Both the position numbers and the translations under genes were made by a program. A stretch of DNA of 19,735 nt from Anaerolineaceae bacterium UBA1363 (GTDB taxonomy: Bacteria > Chloroflexota > Anaerolineae > Anaerolineales > Anaerolineaceae). How positions within the stretch are numbered: the first letter of the stretch is position 1; each line of letters starts with the position of its first letter. The DNA is taken from contig DBRR01000024.1 in the NCBI GenBank assembly GCA_002306055.1, positions 1 through 19,735 on the forward strand, written 5' to 3'. Below the pieces are notes generated by a model. The model ran no database searches. It was not told where the DNA came from and was given only the letters and a program-made list of their open reading frames with translations. This document shows positions 6,834 to 13,525 of this stretch, piece after piece.

Positions 6834-8038
6834 ATTAGGCTGGCTGGAATAATCCAGTAATTGTCTTTTAGTGCGACCAGTTCTGTACCTGAGTAAATAG
6901 CCCCGCCAAAGTCCACGGGTGTATGCATGTTTTCCAGAACTTCGAAATTCCTAAAAACATGTGAAGAATTGATGTTGAGCTTTATCTCAAAAGGATACAA
7001 CTTCGAATTCCGATCTATGAGCAAGTCTATTTCTTTTTGGGCTGCATCACGATAATAAAACAAGCGCGGCTGTTTCCCTTGGTTCCACCAACTTTTATAG
7101 ACTTCCGAGATTACCCAGCTTTCAAATAGCGCCCCTCTGATCGGTGATTTGCTTAAGGCTTCTTCATCCTCAATGCCACACAAAAAACATGCAAGTCCGA
7201 TATCAAGGAAGTGCAGCTTTGGTCGTCTGACGATTCTTTTTCCCAAATTGTTTGAAAAGGCAGGCAGGTTCACAATTATGCCAGAAGTTTCAAGTATATT
7301 TAGCCATCGGCGAACCGTAGTTCCGTCTATACCCAGATCGCGTGAGAAGCTTGCAAGGTTTAGCTCCTGAGCCGTTCTGGCCGCAACCAGACTCACGAAT
7401 TGCAGGAATTTACCCGTATCTAACACATTTGTTATTTCTTTTACGTCCCGTGCTAAATAGGTCTGCAAATATGAACTATAAAAGCCGTCCCGCGTAACCA
7501 TTTCCTGGGTGAGGAGCCGCGGAAATCCTCCCATCAGCATGGCACTGAATGGGGACTTCGATTCGCCTTCGGTTTTTTTTCTTTTCAGGAGAGTATCAAC
7601 CGAAGGTGGAAACGCTTCATTCTCTCTTCCTGCCAATTCACTTTGCGATAATCCGTTAAGGTATAGTAATCGAACCCTCCCAGCGAGGGATTCTTGAATT
7701 CCTCTCATCAAAGGAAACATTTGGGAACCGGTAAGCCAAAATTGTCCGTTCAGGTTACTATTGTCGACGGCAATTTTTATATAGGTTAACAATTCCGGAA
7801 CATACTGGATCTCGTCGATCATAATTGGTGGTTTATATTGTTCAAGAAACAAAGATGGCTGATTCTGAGCCAGTAATCTAACTGTAGGATTATCCAATGA
7901 AATGACTTTGCGGTCTTCACCCGCAAGCCTTTTGAGCATGGTAGTTTTACCAACCTGCCTGGGTCCTGTGACCATCACCACGGGATACCCTTGGCTGGCT
8001 TTGATCACTTTTTGTTCAAGATGACGGTGAATGTACAT
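6830..8038 (-). CDS. Stand-alone AAA (AAA_14) ATPase with DUF4143 domain
   Basis: A 402-residue P-loop ATPase of a widespread but poorly understood family, often in variable genome regions and sometimes compared with toxin-antitoxin or DNA-repair modules; its role is unknown. The N-terminal domain has Walker A GPRQVGKT (25-32), Walker B IMIDE (72-76) and a sensor-like LTGSQ (102-106). A helical/winged-helix part follows, then DUF4143 (about 195-355) containing E-I-D-L-L-I-D (336-342) and P-F-E-I-K (349-353), which matches the PD-(D/E)XK nuclease pattern. The ATG at 8038 has AGAGGT about 5 nt upstream. Its promoter lies inside four 22-bp palindromic repeats (8063-8150). The gene is visibly more AT-rich than its neighbours and opposes the operon on its left, suggesting acquisition by transfer. 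Confidence 0.9.
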   Translation of the reverse strand: MYIHRHLEQKVIKASQGYPVVMVTGPRQVGKTTMLKRLAGEDRKVISLDNPTVRLLAQNQPSLFLEQYKPPIMIDEIQYVPELLTYIKIAVDNSNLNGQFWLTGSQMFPLMRGIQESLAGRVRLLYLNGLSQSELAGRENEAFPPSVDTLLKRKKTEGESKSPFSAMLMGGFPRLLTQEMVTRDGFYSSYLQTYLARDVKEITNVLDTGKFLQFVSLVAARTAQELNLASFSRDLGIDGTTVRRWLNILETSGIIVNLPAFSNNLGKRIVRRPKLHFLDIGLACFLCGIEDEEALSKSPIRGALFESWVISEVYKSWWNQGKQPRLFYYRDAAQKEIDLLIDRNSKLYPFEIKLNINSSHVFRNFEVLENMHTPVDFGGAIYSGTELVALKDNYWIIPASLI

Positions 8039-8062
8039 AGCTACCTCTGCTTTACAAGCTGT

Positions 8063-8150
8063 TTCCTGTATTATACAGGATTATATCCTGTATTTTCAAG
8101 GATAGCATCCTGTATTTTCAGGGATTGAATCCTGTATTTTCAAGGATTAA
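8063..8150. repeat. Four 22-bp tandem repeats, each an inverted repeat; putative operator array
   Basis: Units begin at 8063, 8085, 8107 and 8129. The three right-hand units share the core ATCCTGTATTTTCA-(A/G)-GGAT, with ATCCT/AGGAT arms, and differ only in two to four positions. The left-hand unit is a better palindrome: TCCTGTAT and ATACAGGA around one central T (8064-8080). The 22-bp spacing, two helical turns, puts all sites on one face of the DNA. The array covers the ATPase promoter, so the most likely role is binding of a regulator, possibly the ATPase itself. There are no spacers, so it is not a CRISPR. Confidence 0.85.
8070..8099 (-). promoter_or_regulatory. Promoter of the AAA/DUF4143 gene, inside the repeat array
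   Basis: On the minus strand, TTGAAA (8099-8094) and TATAAT (8075-8070) are separated by 18 bp. The -35 lies in the second repeat unit and the -10 in the centre of the palindromic first unit, so a protein bound to the repeats would block polymerase. The predicted start is near 8063, with a leader of about 25 nt. Confidence 0.65.
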
Positions 8151-8494
8151 CGATTTTCTATCTGCTCCAGATTGAAGCACAAAAGATATTAAATAAGCTC
8201 TTCGTTCAGCATCATGGAGTAAGGGATTTGAATGGCACCTTTGCTGGTTTTATAGCCCGCAAGCCTTACCGCGAATTGAGCAATGGTTGGCGGCGTTGGG
8301 TAGGTGCCCGGGTGATTCTTCTAAGCTGCAAAATAAAGGATCGGCTTACCGTGTTTTTTGAAAGTGGGCATCTGGTAGCTGAGGGTCTGGGTCAGCCCCG
8401 GATCGACCTCGAGCACAAGTTCCCCAACACGGCGAAGGATATCCTGGACTTCCAATGCTGCTTTGGCGATGTAAGTCTTAATTACGTCTTCCAT
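8147..8494 (-). pseudogene. DUF1801 (YdhG-like) gene with two in-frame stop codons
   Basis: Read from the ATG at 8494, the frame encodes MEDVIKTYIAKA, then LSYQMPTFKKHGKPILYFAA, a clear DUF1801 N-terminus. A TAG at 8323-8321 interrupts it. The same frame then continues with KNHPGTYPTPPTIAQF and GYKTSKGAIQIPY, typical of the rest of the family, up to LNEELI. A TAA at 8191-8189 follows, and a last short piece (LLCFNLEQIENR) ends at 8147. Total length, about 116 codons, matches the family's usual size. There are no frameshifts, so inactivation may be recent. DUF1801 proteins are small cytoplasmic proteins of unclear function, some called iron chaperones. The tail runs into the last repeat of the operator array. 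Confidence 0.8.
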
Positions 8495-8605
8495 CTCAGC
8501 TATTCTTTTTTCTTTGCAGCGATGAACCTTATTTGAAAGAGATTTATTCAGAGGCGATTCTACTAGAAACACGTCCGCCAAGTTTTTCAACCCCTCAATC
8601 CCTGC

Positions 8606-8611
8606 TATAAT
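8606..8611 (+). promoter_or_regulatory. -10 element, probable leaderless transcript
   Basis: TATAAT ends 7 nt before the ATG at 8619, so transcription would begin at or one base before the start codon. There is no ribosome binding site in CCAAAAA just upstream. The -35 region (about 8583-8588) is only a T-rich stretch. Confidence 0.5.
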
Positions 8612-8618
8612 CCAAAAA

Positions 8619-9515
8619 ATGAACGTAGATATCCGTTCCACGATTTTTGTGATCAGCATCATGGCAGCCATCGCAGCCATCTGGCTGGCTTTCCGTGCGC
8701 GCAACGCCTTCCGCATCGGTAAAAAACTGCCGTTCTTCTTCAAGAAACGCGAGCAGTATGAGCTTGGTGCCCGCTTGCTGCTCGGCGTGTTATTGCTTTT
8801 TGCATTCGCTTATGCCAACTTACGCTGGGGTGAAGGCTTCGCCTATCGCTACTTTCCGCCCACCCTTACCCCCTCGCTGACGCCTACCATCACGCTCACC
8901 CCCACCATCACCCTCACACCCACCATCACGCTCACCCCTACGCTCACCAGCACACCATCCGTAACTGGCACACCCTTCATCCCCGAGCATATCGCGACGG
9001 CGTTTGAGTCAATTGTTACCCCAAAATCCGATTTTGCTTTCAGCCTGATCCAGTTTTCAAGAGAAATTGACGAGGATTTGCAACCCATTGAGCCCGCGAT
9101 CGAATTTGAGAATCCAATCAAGACAATCTACGGGACTTACAGTTACAACATGATGGATCCTGGCGTGCAGTGGACTGAAATCTGGGTGCGGGATGGGGAG
9201 ATTGTGCGCTACAACACGGGAACATGGCAGGGAGGCAGTGGCGGCTATGGCGCAGCCCTGCTCGAGCTCCCGCCCGACGAATGGCTGCCAGGGAGCTACC
9301 AATTACAGTTTTTCATTGGGGAACAGTGGATCACGAGCGGTCATTTCCGCGTATTGGGCAATCCCCCCACCAGCACTCCCACCATCACGCCTACCCCCTC
9401 GCGCACGCCCACCTTCACGCCCAGCCCGACTGCCACGCCGACACCGACCAGGACGCCCTTACCGACCGTGACCCCCTCACCGACTGCTACTCCGCGCCCC
9501 AGCAATACCCCTTAG
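8619..9515 (+). CDS. Membrane-anchored protein with two Thr/Pro-rich linkers
   Basis: 298 residues of unknown function. Two hydrophobic helices (about 8-26 and 50-68) anchor it, joined by a basic loop (KKLPFFFKKRE). Residues 79-118 form a Thr/Pro-rich stretch with three exact TITLTP units. Residues about 120-248 make a beta-rich globular domain (WTEIWVRDGEIV, then SGGYGAALLELP, then GSYQLQFFIGEQW) that resembles an Ig-like or carbohydrate/wall-binding module. A second TP-rich tail (250-298) runs to the stop. Such linkers are common in exported Chloroflexota proteins and are often glycosylated, so the globular part is probably outside the cell. The gene stands alone and is convergent with psuG, 9 nt apart. 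No Shine-Dalgarno is visible; see the -10 at 8606. Confidence 0.75.
   Translation: MNVDIRSTIFVISIMAAIAAIWLAFRARNAFRIGKKLPFFFKKREQYELGARLLLGVLLLFAFAYANLRWGEGFAYRYFPPTLTPSLTPTITLTPTITLTPTITLTPTLTSTPSVTGTPFIPEHIATAFESIVTPKSDFAFSLIQFSREIDEDLQPIEPAIEFENPIKTIYGTYSYNMMDPGVQWTEIWVRDGEIVRYNTGTWQGGSGGYGAALLELPPDEWLPGSYQLQFFIGEQWITSGHFRVLGNPPTSTPTITPTPSRTPTFTPSPTATPTPTRTPLPTVTPSPTATPRPSNTP
8886..8939 (+). repeat. Three 18-bp tandem repeats within coding sequence
   Basis: Three in-frame 18-bp units (8886-8903, 8904-8921, 8922-8939), each encoding T-I-T-L-T-P, differ only at three third-codon positions. As multiples of three they can expand or contract without breaking the frame, so linker length may vary between strains. 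Confidence 0.85.
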
Positions 9516-9524
9516 AATTTGCGC

Positions 9525-10475
9525 TTAGATCTCCTGCACGAAATGCTGCGGGTTGCTCTTGGGGCGCATAAATCCCGCCACCTGCGCAGCCACTTTTGCA
9601 TTGTTCAGTAGGAGGGCGATGTTGGTTTTCATGCTGCGACCACCAGATAAAGCATTTACCTTTGCCAGTAAGTAAGGTGTGGTGGCATTGCCGTGGACGC
9701 CATCAACCTGTGCCTGGCGCAGTGCTTCCTCAACCCACAGTTCTACTTCTTTGGCGGGGATTGCCGTCTCTTTCGGCGGAGGAACCACCAGTAAAATACC
9801 CGATTTCAGCCCCAGGCTCCAGTGGGTTTCAGCAATCTTTGCCACTTCCTCGGCTGAATCCGCCCGCAAATTGAGTTTCATGCCGCTGGAGGTGGAATAG
9901 AACGCTGGAAAATCGTTGGTTTGATAGCCGATAACGGGCACTCCCTGCGTTTCCAGGTACTCCATGGTAGCGGGCAAGTCCAGGATTGCCTTGGCGCCGG
10001 CGCAGACCACCAGCACCGGGCAGCGGGAAAGCTGCATCAGGTCGGCCGAGACATCAAACGGCGCATTGCGGTGCACCCCACCAATACCACCTGTAGCAAA
10101 AACCTTGATTCCCACCTTCTCAGCCACGAACATGGTGGCTGCCACAGTGGTGCCCCCAGTCAGGCGCTTCTCCAAGGCATACCCAAAATCGCGCAGGCTG
10201 ACTTTATGCGGGTTTACAGCCCCTGCCAGCTGTTCGAGTTCCTCGCTGCTAAGCCCCACCTTGACCGAACCATCCATCAGGGCAATGGTGGCTGGTGTAG
10301 CACCCTGGGCGCGCACAGTGGCCTCCATATCCTGCGCCAGCCGCAGGTTTACAGGCTGCGGTAAACCATGGGTGATCACCGTCGATTCCAAGGCCACAAT
10401 CGGCAAACCAAAATGCATGGCTTGTTGGACATCATGCTGGATATTGAATCGTATCTTTTCCATAGTCTTTTCCAT
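9525..10475 (-). CDS. psuG: Pseudouridine-5'-phosphate glycosidase
   Basis: PsuG reversibly cleaves pseudouridine 5'-phosphate to uracil and ribose 5-phosphate, the second step of pseudouridine breakdown, in the cytoplasm. The 316-residue product spans the family: VALESTVITHG (27-37), PATIALMDG (61-69), GGTTVAATM (107-115), FATGGIGGVHR (126-136), CAGAKAILDL (158-167) and KTNIALLLNNA (283-293). Lys162 corresponds to the lysine that forms the covalent ribose adduct (Lys166 in E. coli) and Glu30 to Glu31. The start is ambiguous: ATG at 10475 or a second ATG at 10463, both in ATGGAAAAGA contexts. No pseudouridine kinase (psuK) gene is adjacent, so the kinase must be elsewhere. It is divergent from recJ, with 72 nt between starts. 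Confidence 0.95.
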   Translation of the reverse strand: MEKTMEKIRFNIQHDVQQAMHFGLPIVALESTVITHGLPQPVNLRLAQDMEATVRAQGATPATIALMDGSVKVGLSSEELEQLAGAVNPHKVSLRDFGYALEKRLTGGTTVAATMFVAEKVGIKVFATGGIGGVHRNAPFDVSADLMQLSRCPVLVVCAGAKAILDLPATMEYLETQGVPVIGYQTNDFPAFYSTSSGMKLNLRADSAEEVAKIAETHWSLGLKSGILLVVPPPKETAIPAKEVELWVEEALRQAQVDGVHGNATTPYLLAKVNALSGGRSMKTNIALLLNNAKVAAQVAGFMRPKSNPQHFVQEI

Positions 10476-10492
10476 TCGCTAATCTGTGTTTA

Positions 10493-10541
10493 ATTCTACA
10501 TGCATAATTCTTGGAGATGCCAATGAAACACAAGGTACAAT
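10493..10541. promoter_or_regulatory. Symmetric divergent promoter region of psuG and recJ
   Basis: The inverted repeat TTGG-N5-CCAA (10511-10523) sits at the centre. For recJ, TTGGAG (10511-10516) is 19 bp from TACAAT (10536-10541). For psuG on the other strand, TTGGCA (10523-10518) is 19 bp from TAGAAT (10498-10493). The two -10 elements are equidistant from the centre at 10517. Confidence 0.45.
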
Positions 10542-10547
10542 TAGCAA

Positions 10548-12269
10548 ATGACTGAAACCAAGCACACCTCCCCAAAAAAACGCTGGATTATCGCGCCCCT
10601 CATTCCAAACGACATCAAACACGCCCTCAGAGATTACCCGCCGTTGCTGCGGCAGCTGCTCTTTAACCGCGGAATTACTACTGCTGAGGTTGCACACGCC
10701 TATCTGGGAACCGAATCTCCCACCTCAACCGATCCCTTCCTGATGCTCGGCATGCGTGAAGCGGTGGCTGTGATTGAAAAGGCTTTGCAGGCAAACGAGA
10801 ACATTACAATTTATGGCGATTACGATACCGACGGTGTCACCGCGTCTTCTCTGTTGTTTGAATTCTTCAACCAGCTTCGTCATGAACCAAGGGTCTACAT
10901 CCCCAATCGCTTTGATGAAGGCTACGGGCTAAATTTGGATGCAGTCGAACTGCTGGCAGCCGAAGGCACGCAGCTACTCATCACTGTCGATTGCGGTATT
11001 CGCTCTCTGCAGGAAGTGCAACGGGCCAAAGAACTGGGCATGCGCGTGATTGTTACCGATCACCACCAACCAGGTGATCAACTCCCCCAGGCTGACGCCG
11101 TGATCAACCCCCACCAGCCCGCCGACCCCTACCCCTACAAGGAACTCGCGGGTGTGGGTTTGGCATATAAACTGGCTGAAGCCTGGCTCCAGACCCATCC
11201 AGATCCCGAGGTTGATCTCAACCAATGGCTCGACCTGGTAGCTATTGGCACCGTGGTGGATGTGGCTCCGCTGACCGGCGAAAATCGCTCTCTGGTCAAA
11301 CGCGGTCTTGCGCTGATGCGCCAGCCAAAGCGGCAGGGATTGTTCTCACTAGCTCAGGTAGCTTCTATTAACCCTGCCAAATTCAATGCCGGGCACCTTG
11401 GCTTTGTCATCGGTCCGCGACTGAATGCTGCCGGGCGCATAGAGAGTGCCTTGGATGCCTTCCGCCTGCTTACCAGCCGGGATACCTTTGAGGCTGGTTG
11501 GCTTGCCCAGCAGCTCGACTCCCTTAACTCCAGCCGCAAAGAGATTACCAACCAGATCATCGAATCGGCCATGCTCAATATCGCAGCCCAAGACCCGGAC
11601 GTACCGGTGCTGTTTTCTGCTTCGTCTGAGTACAATGCGGGTGTTGTGGGTTTGGCTGCGGGGCGGCTGACCGAGGCGTACTACAAACCCGCCATTATCG
11701 GTTCGGTGGAGGGCGACCTTATTAAAGCTTCCTGCCGCTCGATCCCGGAATTCGATATCAACCACGCCCTGGACCAATGCACCGATTTGCTGGTAAGGCA
11801 TGGCGGTCACCCGATGGCGGCTGGCCTCACCGTTCGTACTGAAAACGCCCAGGCATTTCAGGAGCGCCTCATGGACATCGCGCGTGAATCCTTCATGGGG
11901 CTGGATCTGACGCCCGCGCTTCATATCGATTATGAAATCTCCCTCGAAAAACTACAAGCTGATCACTTTCCGGGCATTCTTGATGCAGTGGAACAACTGG
12001 AACCCACCGGTGCTTTCAACCCAGGCGCGCTGTTTTGCAGCCGCAACATCCGGGTCTTGCGTGCGAACACAGTCGGCAAGGGAGAACACCTCAAGCTCGT
12101 GCTCGGGGCGGGCAGCAATCAACTGGACGCCATCGCTTTCCGGCAGGGTGCCATGCATGAAAACTTGCCTGATTATGTGGATATTGCTTATACCTTTGAG
12201 ATCAATGAGTTTAACGGACGCAGCACGGTGCAGCTGAATGTACGCGACATTCAACCTGCTGCTTCTTAA
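10548..12269 (+). CDS. recJ: Single-stranded-DNA-specific exonuclease RecJ
   Basis: RecJ degrades single-stranded DNA 5' to 3' in recombinational, mismatch and base-excision repair. The 573-residue product has the DHH phosphoesterase motifs: IYGDYDTDGVTAS (88-100, motif I), VDCG (147-150), TDHHQ (170-174, motif III), GPRLNAAGR (289-297) and the DHHA1 motif RHGGHPMAAGL (417-427). An OB-fold-like C-terminus follows (about 455-570). The His of the usual W-H-x-G-V-(I/V)-G motif is replaced in E-Y-N-A-G-V-V-G (361-368); I cannot say whether this changes activity. The ATG at 10548 has no Shine-Dalgarno and lies 6 nt after TACAAT, so the mRNA may be leaderless. Its stop shares TTAA with the stop of the convergent acyltransferase gene. 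Confidence 0.95.
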   Translation: MTETKHTSPKKRWIIAPLIPNDIKHALRDYPPLLRQLLFNRGITTAEVAHAYLGTESPTSTDPFLMLGMREAVAVIEKALQANENITIYGDYDTDGVTASSLLFEFFNQLRHEPRVYIPNRFDEGYGLNLDAVELLAAEGTQLLITVDCGIRSLQEVQRAKELGMRVIVTDHHQPGDQLPQADAVINPHQPADPYPYKELAGVGLAYKLAEAWLQTHPDPEVDLNQWLDLVAIGTVVDVAPLTGENRSLVKRGLALMRQPKRQGLFSLAQVASINPAKFNAGHLGFVIGPRLNAAGRIESALDAFRLLTSRDTFEAGWLAQQLDSLNSSRKEITNQIIESAMLNIAAQDPDVPVLFSASSEYNAGVVGLAAGRLTEAYYKPAIIGSVEGDLIKASCRSIPEFDINHALDQCTDLLVRHGGHPMAAGLTVRTENAQAFQERLMDIARESFMGLDLTPALHIDYEISLEKLQADHFPGILDAVEQLEPTGAFNPGALFCSRNIRVLRANTVGKGEHLKLVLGAGSNQLDAIAFRQGAMHENLPDYVDIAYTFEINEFNGRSTVQLNVRDIQPAAS

Positions 12270-13294
12270 CCTGGATGGTTACCCGGACCAATTACGAAAT
12301 GCCTTTCGCTCGTTTCGAGTCGTCCGTCTTTATAGGCAATGACTTCATGGGTGTCCAGGCGGACAACCTTGCCTGCAGCATTTGCCTTATCGAGCAAGGA
12401 TTGCAGTTCCTGGGTCCCTTCCGCCACCCGATTCCCCTCTTCCATTCCAAAGCGGTAAGTAAAGAACGCCGGGTTGACCTTCAGGTAGTCCATAACCGCG
12501 TTGAGAGCAGTCTGCATGGCAGCTGTATCCACGATTCCATCCTGCTCATAAAGCCCCCCGACCGGAAGTTTCAGATTTTTCTTAAAGCTGTCCAGCAGCA
12601 ATGGGGAATGTAAAAATCGGGCAAACGCCGACCCCCATGGCAGATCTGGTATTTCCTTGCCTGCCACTTTCAGTGAGAGCGAATAGTAAGCTTCCATGGG
12701 TATAAGGCTCTTTTCCTCTTCCGAAATCAACGCATAAATTGCGTTCAGTACATGCCGGGAATATGCCAGCAGCTGGTCTTTGTTAACGCCACCATCAGAA
12801 GCTTCTAAGGCTGGGATTACTTCGCCAATCCTCATCCGGAGCCTTGGATGCTTCAACTGCAAGGCTTGCTGAAAGGATCCCTTCAGCCCGCTGAAACCAA
12901 TTGGTACCACTGGTGCGCCAGCGCGCTGACTGAGCAGTGCTACGCCAATCTGAGGGGGCATCCTGCCCGGTGCCCAAACTCCGCCCTCCGGGAAAATGCC
13001 AATCACACCATCCTGCTTGAGCACATCCAGCGCTTGATTCACCCCCGTTCTATCCAAATTACCCCGGTTAACTGGAATGAAACCATAATAGCTCACTAAC
13101 TTGTCTAGAATTCCTTCAAAAGGTAAATCACCCGCACCGATCGGCTCCACCAGCCGTTTGGGGATCACCGCCATCAGTACTGGCTCGAGGAAAGCAGCGT
13201 GATTCCCTGCCAGGATGACTGGGCCTTCCTTCGGAATTTTTTCAAGCCCCTCGATTTTTGTGCGGGTCAATAGCCTCAACAACCCTCGTATCAT
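12266..13294 (-). CDS. PlsC-like 1-acyl-glycerol-3-phosphate acyltransferase
   Basis: Membrane-associated acyltransferase of the PlsC/LPLAT family, which moves fatty acyl groups onto lysophosphatidic acid or related lysolipids. From the ATG at 13294 the product is 342 residues. Motif I is GNHAAFLEP: His32 is followed by Glu37 where almost all relatives have Asp (HX4E, not HX4D). Motif II is IPVNRGN (73-79), motif III GIFPEGG (99-105), and PVVPIGFSG (128-136) is motif IV. Residues about 170-342 are an extension of unknown role. The frame stays open upstream to an ATG at 13447, but that lies inside the tRNA gene on the same strand, so the longer form is rejected. No Shine-Dalgarno precedes 13294, so the true N-terminus is uncertain. 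Confidence 0.82.
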   Translation of the reverse strand: MIRGLLRLLTRTKIEGLEKIPKEGPVILAGNHAAFLEPVLMAVIPKRLVEPIGAGDLPFEGILDKLVSYYGFIPVNRGNLDRTGVNQALDVLKQDGVIGIFPEGGVWAPGRMPPQIGVALLSQRAGAPVVPIGFSGLKGSFQQALQLKHPRLRMRIGEVIPALEASDGGVNKDQLLAYSRHVLNAIYALISEEEKSLIPMEAYYSLSLKVAGKEIPDLPWGSAFARFLHSPLLLDSFKKNLKLPVGGLYEQDGIVDTAAMQTALNAVMDYLKVNPAFFTYRFGMEEGNRVAEGTQELQSLLDKANAAGKVVRLDTHEVIAYKDGRLETSERHFVIGPGNHPG

Positions 13295-13388
13295 AAAACG
13301 CAGCAGCGTGCGTCTGACCTGTAAACGTGGTAGGGGATACTGTATTGGGGCTTTGATTGGCTCATGGAAGTTCCGGTTAAACAAAAAG

Positions 13389-13461
13389 TGCCCCCACAGG
13401 AATTCGAATCCTGGTTTTGGCCTTGAGAGGGCCGCGTCCTGGGCCACTAGACGATGGGGGC
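13389..13461 (-). tRNA. tRNA-Glu (anticodon CTC)
   Basis: A 73-nt cloverleaf on the minus strand. The acceptor stem is GCCCCCA/TGGGGGC with discriminator A at 13389. The D-arm carries CTAGTGG, the anticodon stem is GGCC/GGCC around the loop CTCTCAA (anticodon CTC, reading GAG), and the T-arm is CAGGATTCGAATCCTG. The 3' CCA is not encoded. Five T residues follow one base later. The acyltransferase gene lies just downstream on the same strand and may be co-transcribed. Confidence 0.97.
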
Positions 13462-13473
13462 GTCAAGGTAGAA

Positions 13474-13502
13474 ATAATATCATGCAAAATTCGATGCGTC
13501 AA
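13474..13502 (-). promoter_or_regulatory. Promoter of tRNA-Glu
   Basis: TTGACG (13502-13497) and TATTAT (13479-13474) are 17 bp apart on the minus strand, ending 12 nt before the tRNA 5' end. This is the best sigma-70-type promoter in the window. Confidence 0.8.
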
Positions 13503-13525
13503 TGCATTGAATGGGTTCACTTGTG

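Noticed and set aside
8063..8150. CRISPR-like array upstream of the ATPase gene
   Set aside because: The repeats are directly adjacent with a 22-bp period and no unique spacers, and no cas genes are present.
8189..8323. Recoding (selenocysteine or read-through) of the DUF1801 stops
   Set aside because: The stops are TAG and TAA rather than TGA, there is no evident structural element, and one replaces an ordinary hydrophobic residue, so mutation is simpler.
8228..8536. 102-aa plus-strand ORF
   Set aside because: It is antisense to the DUF1801 pseudogene, whose minus-strand translation matches a known family; the plus-strand protein resembles nothing and has no ribosome site.
8321..8743. 140-aa minus-strand ORF starting at 8743
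   Set aside because: Only the part from the ATG at 8494 resembles DUF1801. The upstream 83 residues are antisense to the start of the Thr/Pro protein gene.
11349..11924. 191-aa minus-strand ORF inside recJ
   Set aside because: Shadow of the recJ reading frame; no family motifs of its own.
13389..13461. tRNA-Glu as an integration site for a mobile island
   Set aside because: No integrase gene and no repeated tRNA 3' end are visible in the window.
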